Below, one piece after another: positions 61,530-64,000 of a stretch of 64,000 bases of DNA. The DNA lies in NCBI RefSeq assembly GCF_037975245.1, contig NC_092575.1, forward strand, positions 8,588,001 to 8,652,000, given 5' to 3'. Origin of the DNA: Apostichopus japonicus. Its lineage: Eukaryota > Echinodermata > Holothuroidea > Aspidochirotida > Stichopodidae. Position 1 is the first letter of the stretch. Every line of letters starts with the position of its first letter. The position numbers and the translations under genes were made by a program. A model generated the notes under the pieces. That model had not been told where the DNA came from. It saw only the letters and a list, made by a program, of their open reading frames with translations, and did no database searches.

Positions 61530-62830
61530 CATGGATTGATCACGAACAGTTAGAAACAGATTTGAAACTTGTCGTTGAAAAACTGCTTACACCAGACTAC
61601 GTTGCCGACCAATTGTCACTGATTTCAACAAGGGATTAGCTGAATTGTTGGATAGACCACCCCATAGGTCCGTGAAAATGTGACCAAGAAAGAAAACCCT
61701 TTAGTGGTAACGGAAGACTAATTGCTTTCGCTAAAACGGTCGGTCAGGAAAGTTGAGTAAACATGGCGAAAATCTCCAAATGACGATGATAAATCCAGTT
61801 TCAATACCCTCCAACATGAATATCATAGGCGTGGTAAGGCATGCATCAATATGACTATTGCTGATTGTGGTCGTGATACTATTAAGTTGTTCAAATTGGG
61901 AGAAAACAATATAGTCCACTGCCGGAGAGTGAGTGATAGCAGAGTTTCGCTAGCGAATCACTTAATGAGTAAAATCCACACAATCAAAGACAAACCTCAA
62001 AGAATTGCAATTGTTCAATGTTCCCTTCAAAGGCTGTGAACATCTGACAACGTTCAAGCCATTCAGTTAGTCTCAGGTAGGCCTACTGACACTGATCCAA
62101 CGGGCAAAATGGACCTACTGTCCCATTGAACCCTTTCCCACGGATTTACTTAATGCTCATGTCGATGGGCAACTTCCTATTTTAACAGCGATTGTGAATG
62201 ACTAATGGATCATTTTCTTCTTTATGAAAAGCAGCTAATGGTTGGCCCCTCTTGAAGGAACCCGGTCTTGATGCGGTTGTCAGGAATTATAGTCCCGTGA
62301 ATAACTTACCGCGTTTATGTCCAAAATTGTAGAAAGGGGGCGCTGTCACATATTGAATGAGCACACAATGAATGAAAATGTGTTGCCTGACTACATTAGT
62401 GTCTATAGATAATTATACAGTGCTGTATCAGCACTGATTAAGCAAATGGTTACGCCTTTGGTTGCCTCGACCTCTCAGCAGCCTTCGACATGGTTGACAT
62501 TACAGTACCCTTAATTAAGTGTTCTTGAGAACCAGTTTTGAATAAAGGGGGAAGGCTTTAGACTGGTTTCGCAACTACCTAAACGGGAGGAATACGAAAG
62601 TGAGGATGAGACAGTCGTATTCTGAGGAAATGGAGCTTCCTTTTTCTGTTCTGCAAGGGAACTGCGTGGGCCCGGTGTCTAATTAGATATTTAATTTTGC
62701 ATGACTATATTTAATTTGCATGACTACATTACTGACAACCTTCAAAAGAGGGTGTGGCGTTATCTCTATGATTGGGTATAATATGTGGATGATCACTCCT
62801 ACAACAGTTCCATAAAATCATCAAGTACAT
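61530..62830 (+). pseudogene. Decayed non-LTR retrotransposon (CR1/L2/jockey-type) ORF2
   Basis: Frame-shifted pieces read in order: FNKGLAELLDRPPHRSVKM (region between endonuclease and RT), SLANHLMSKIHTIKD, then KEPGLDAVVRNYSPVNNLPR (RT entry), DLSAAFDMVDI (motif A, first catalytic Asp), WFRNYLNGRNTKVRMRQSYS, LPFSVLQGNCVGPV (decayed PQGSVLGP motif), and YVDDHSY at about 62780 (catalytic YVDD). Several stops and frameshifts make it inactive. The 5' endonuclease and the 3' end are missing. Confidence 0.85.
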
Positions 62831-62889
62831 CAGAAGAGGGTTAACGTATTGGAAATGCTTGAGGACTGTGCAAAAAAATCAATTATTTG

Positions 62890-62995
62890 GCCCTAGCAAT
62901 CTCTCTCGAGAGAGAGAGATTGCTGGGGCAAAAAAATCAATTATTTGGCCCCAGCAATCTCTCGAGAGAGAGAGATGGCTGGGGCCAAATAATTG
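62890..62995. repeat. Two adjacent hairpins with CTCGAG-centred arms
   Basis: Hairpin 1 (62890-62930) pairs GCCCTAGCAATCTCTCTCGA with GAGAGAGATTGCTGGGGC. Hairpin 2 (62938-62995) pairs CAATTATTTGGCCCCAGC with GGCTGGGGCCAAATAATTG around CTCTCGAGAGAG. They share the core AGCAATCTCTC and the AAAAAATCAATTATTTGGCC lead-in, so one is a copy of the other. Confidence 0.9.
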
Positions 62996-63103
62996 AATAG
63001 ACACTCCTCCTGCGAGAACGAGTGTTACAACATTAAAGTCGTCCACTTTTGTCGAACTGTATAGTTATACATATATTATGCGTTAGTGTTATCGGAAGCA
63101 GGA

Positions 63104-63898
63104 CACTTCGCCCAACAACCATTTCGCCTAACTGCCATTTCGCCCAACCTTACCATTTCGCCCAACCAGCCTGGTCATTTCGCCCAACCAGCCTGGTCAT
63201 TTCGCCCAACCAGCCTGGTCATTTCGCCCAACCTTGATTAAATATGATACTTCAAAAGGAAACGTTCGGGAATTGTTAACGTTACGGGATACGAACCGAG
63301 TATTAAGGAAACATCAAGTCGTGGTTAAATTGATTACATATGTGATTACATGTGGTTACATTGATAAAGCGGTTACATTGATTAAATATACTACTTCAAT
63401 GTTACAGACGGGTTTTATATATTTTTTTCAATTTAATAAGGAAACGTTCGGGAATTGTTAGTCAGTAGGATGGATCAGTGTTTTAGGGATTAGGTTTTTG
63501 TGAAGACCGATTCCCCTGTGTTTGTATAATAATATAACTTCCATTGTATGCGTAAACGCCTAAAGTAGTGTAATCCTCCCATTATACCCGAAATAACTGC
63601 TCAGACTCCGATCGATATCGAGCGGACCTCGCTTTTTTATTTACCTATTACGAAGTAACCTAACCCAAAATAAATCAAATTGAACTAGTGGAATAGAAAA
63701 AGTAATATTATTCTGACTGAATATTAGTAAAAATAAGGTTGGGCGAAATGACCAACACGGGTGGGCGAAATGACCATGCTGGTTGGGCGAAATGACTATG
63801 ATGGTTGGGCGAAATGACCATGCTGGTTGGGCGAAATGACCAGGCTGGTTGGGCGAAATGACCAGGCTGGTTGGGCGAAATGGTTGTTGGGCGAAGTG
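63104..63898. mobile_element. Foldback element with tandem TTCGCCCAACC ends
   Basis: Left end CACTTCGCCCAACAACCATT followed by repeats of CATTTCGCCCAACCAGCCTG to 63236. The right end, 63738-63898, is the inverted counterpart (GGTTGGGCGAAATGACCAGG repeats) closing with GTTGGGCGAAGTG. The repeat unit is 22 bases. The 500-base centre is AT-rich and non-coding. No flanking duplication is apparent. Confidence 0.85.
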
Positions 63899-64000
63899 AC
63901 TAGAAAGCGTGTTATCTATGTTAAGTGTGTTTACCCTCGAGAATTTGCGTTACACTGTTACCCTTCATATATACTCTGTTGTCTAAGCAATGTGGGTTAT
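63899..64000. other. Right edge, no feature
   Basis: Short unique sequence up to the end of the window. Confidence 0.4.

Noticed and set aside
63049-63237. Plus-strand frame ending in repeated FRPT/ISPNQPG-like words
   Set aside because: Translation of the 22-bp foldback terminal repeats.

Overview
This is an intron-rich, AT-rich, repeat-laden eukaryotic window. It looks like a marine invertebrate deuterostome, most likely an echinoderm. That is an inference from the SVOP-type transporter gene with small exons and large introns, the many degenerate repeats built on TGACCT-type words, and the CR1/L2-like LINE and hAT debris. There are no bacterial-style operons, and most open frames of 60-130 codons are chance frames.

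The main gene is a synaptic vesicle 2-related protein (SVOP-like, major facilitator superfamily) on the minus strand. Fourteen coding exons run from 54417 down to 17613. All splice phases join into one 507-residue frame with MFS motif A, the PESARYY and PIETKGR motifs, and a three-cysteine lumenal loop. The largest intron (about 18.4 kb, 34909-53311) is full of repeats.

At the left end, on the plus strand, two alternative terminal exons (3591-3671 and 4274-4351) each encode Lys-Lys followed by a hydrophobic tail and a stop. This is the layout of mutually exclusive transmembrane exons of a syntaxin whose body lies left of the window. The two genes converge tail to tail, and both would act at the secretory or synaptic vesicle membrane.

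Between them lie a nest of three DNA transposons, each with its own target-site duplication (6999-9538), and a roughly 100-copy 28-bp minisatellite (13820-16623). The introns carry a LINE split by a 556-bp hAT element (27059-27614), several hAT-like MITEs, tRNA-derived SINEs, and two copies of a repeat family with a terminal hairpin. That family carries ordered AGGTCA direct repeats (DR4-DR5-DR1) four times in this window. An unrelated 2-kb repeat family has two direct copies, one inverted copy and an inverted fragment.

The right flank (56-64 kb) holds a hAT-like element, a TTAA-flanked MITE, a tRNA-like relic, a decayed non-LTR retrotransposon that still shows the YVDD motif, perfect hairpins, and a foldback element whose ends are tandem TTCGCCC repeats. 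No other protein-coding gene could be supported.
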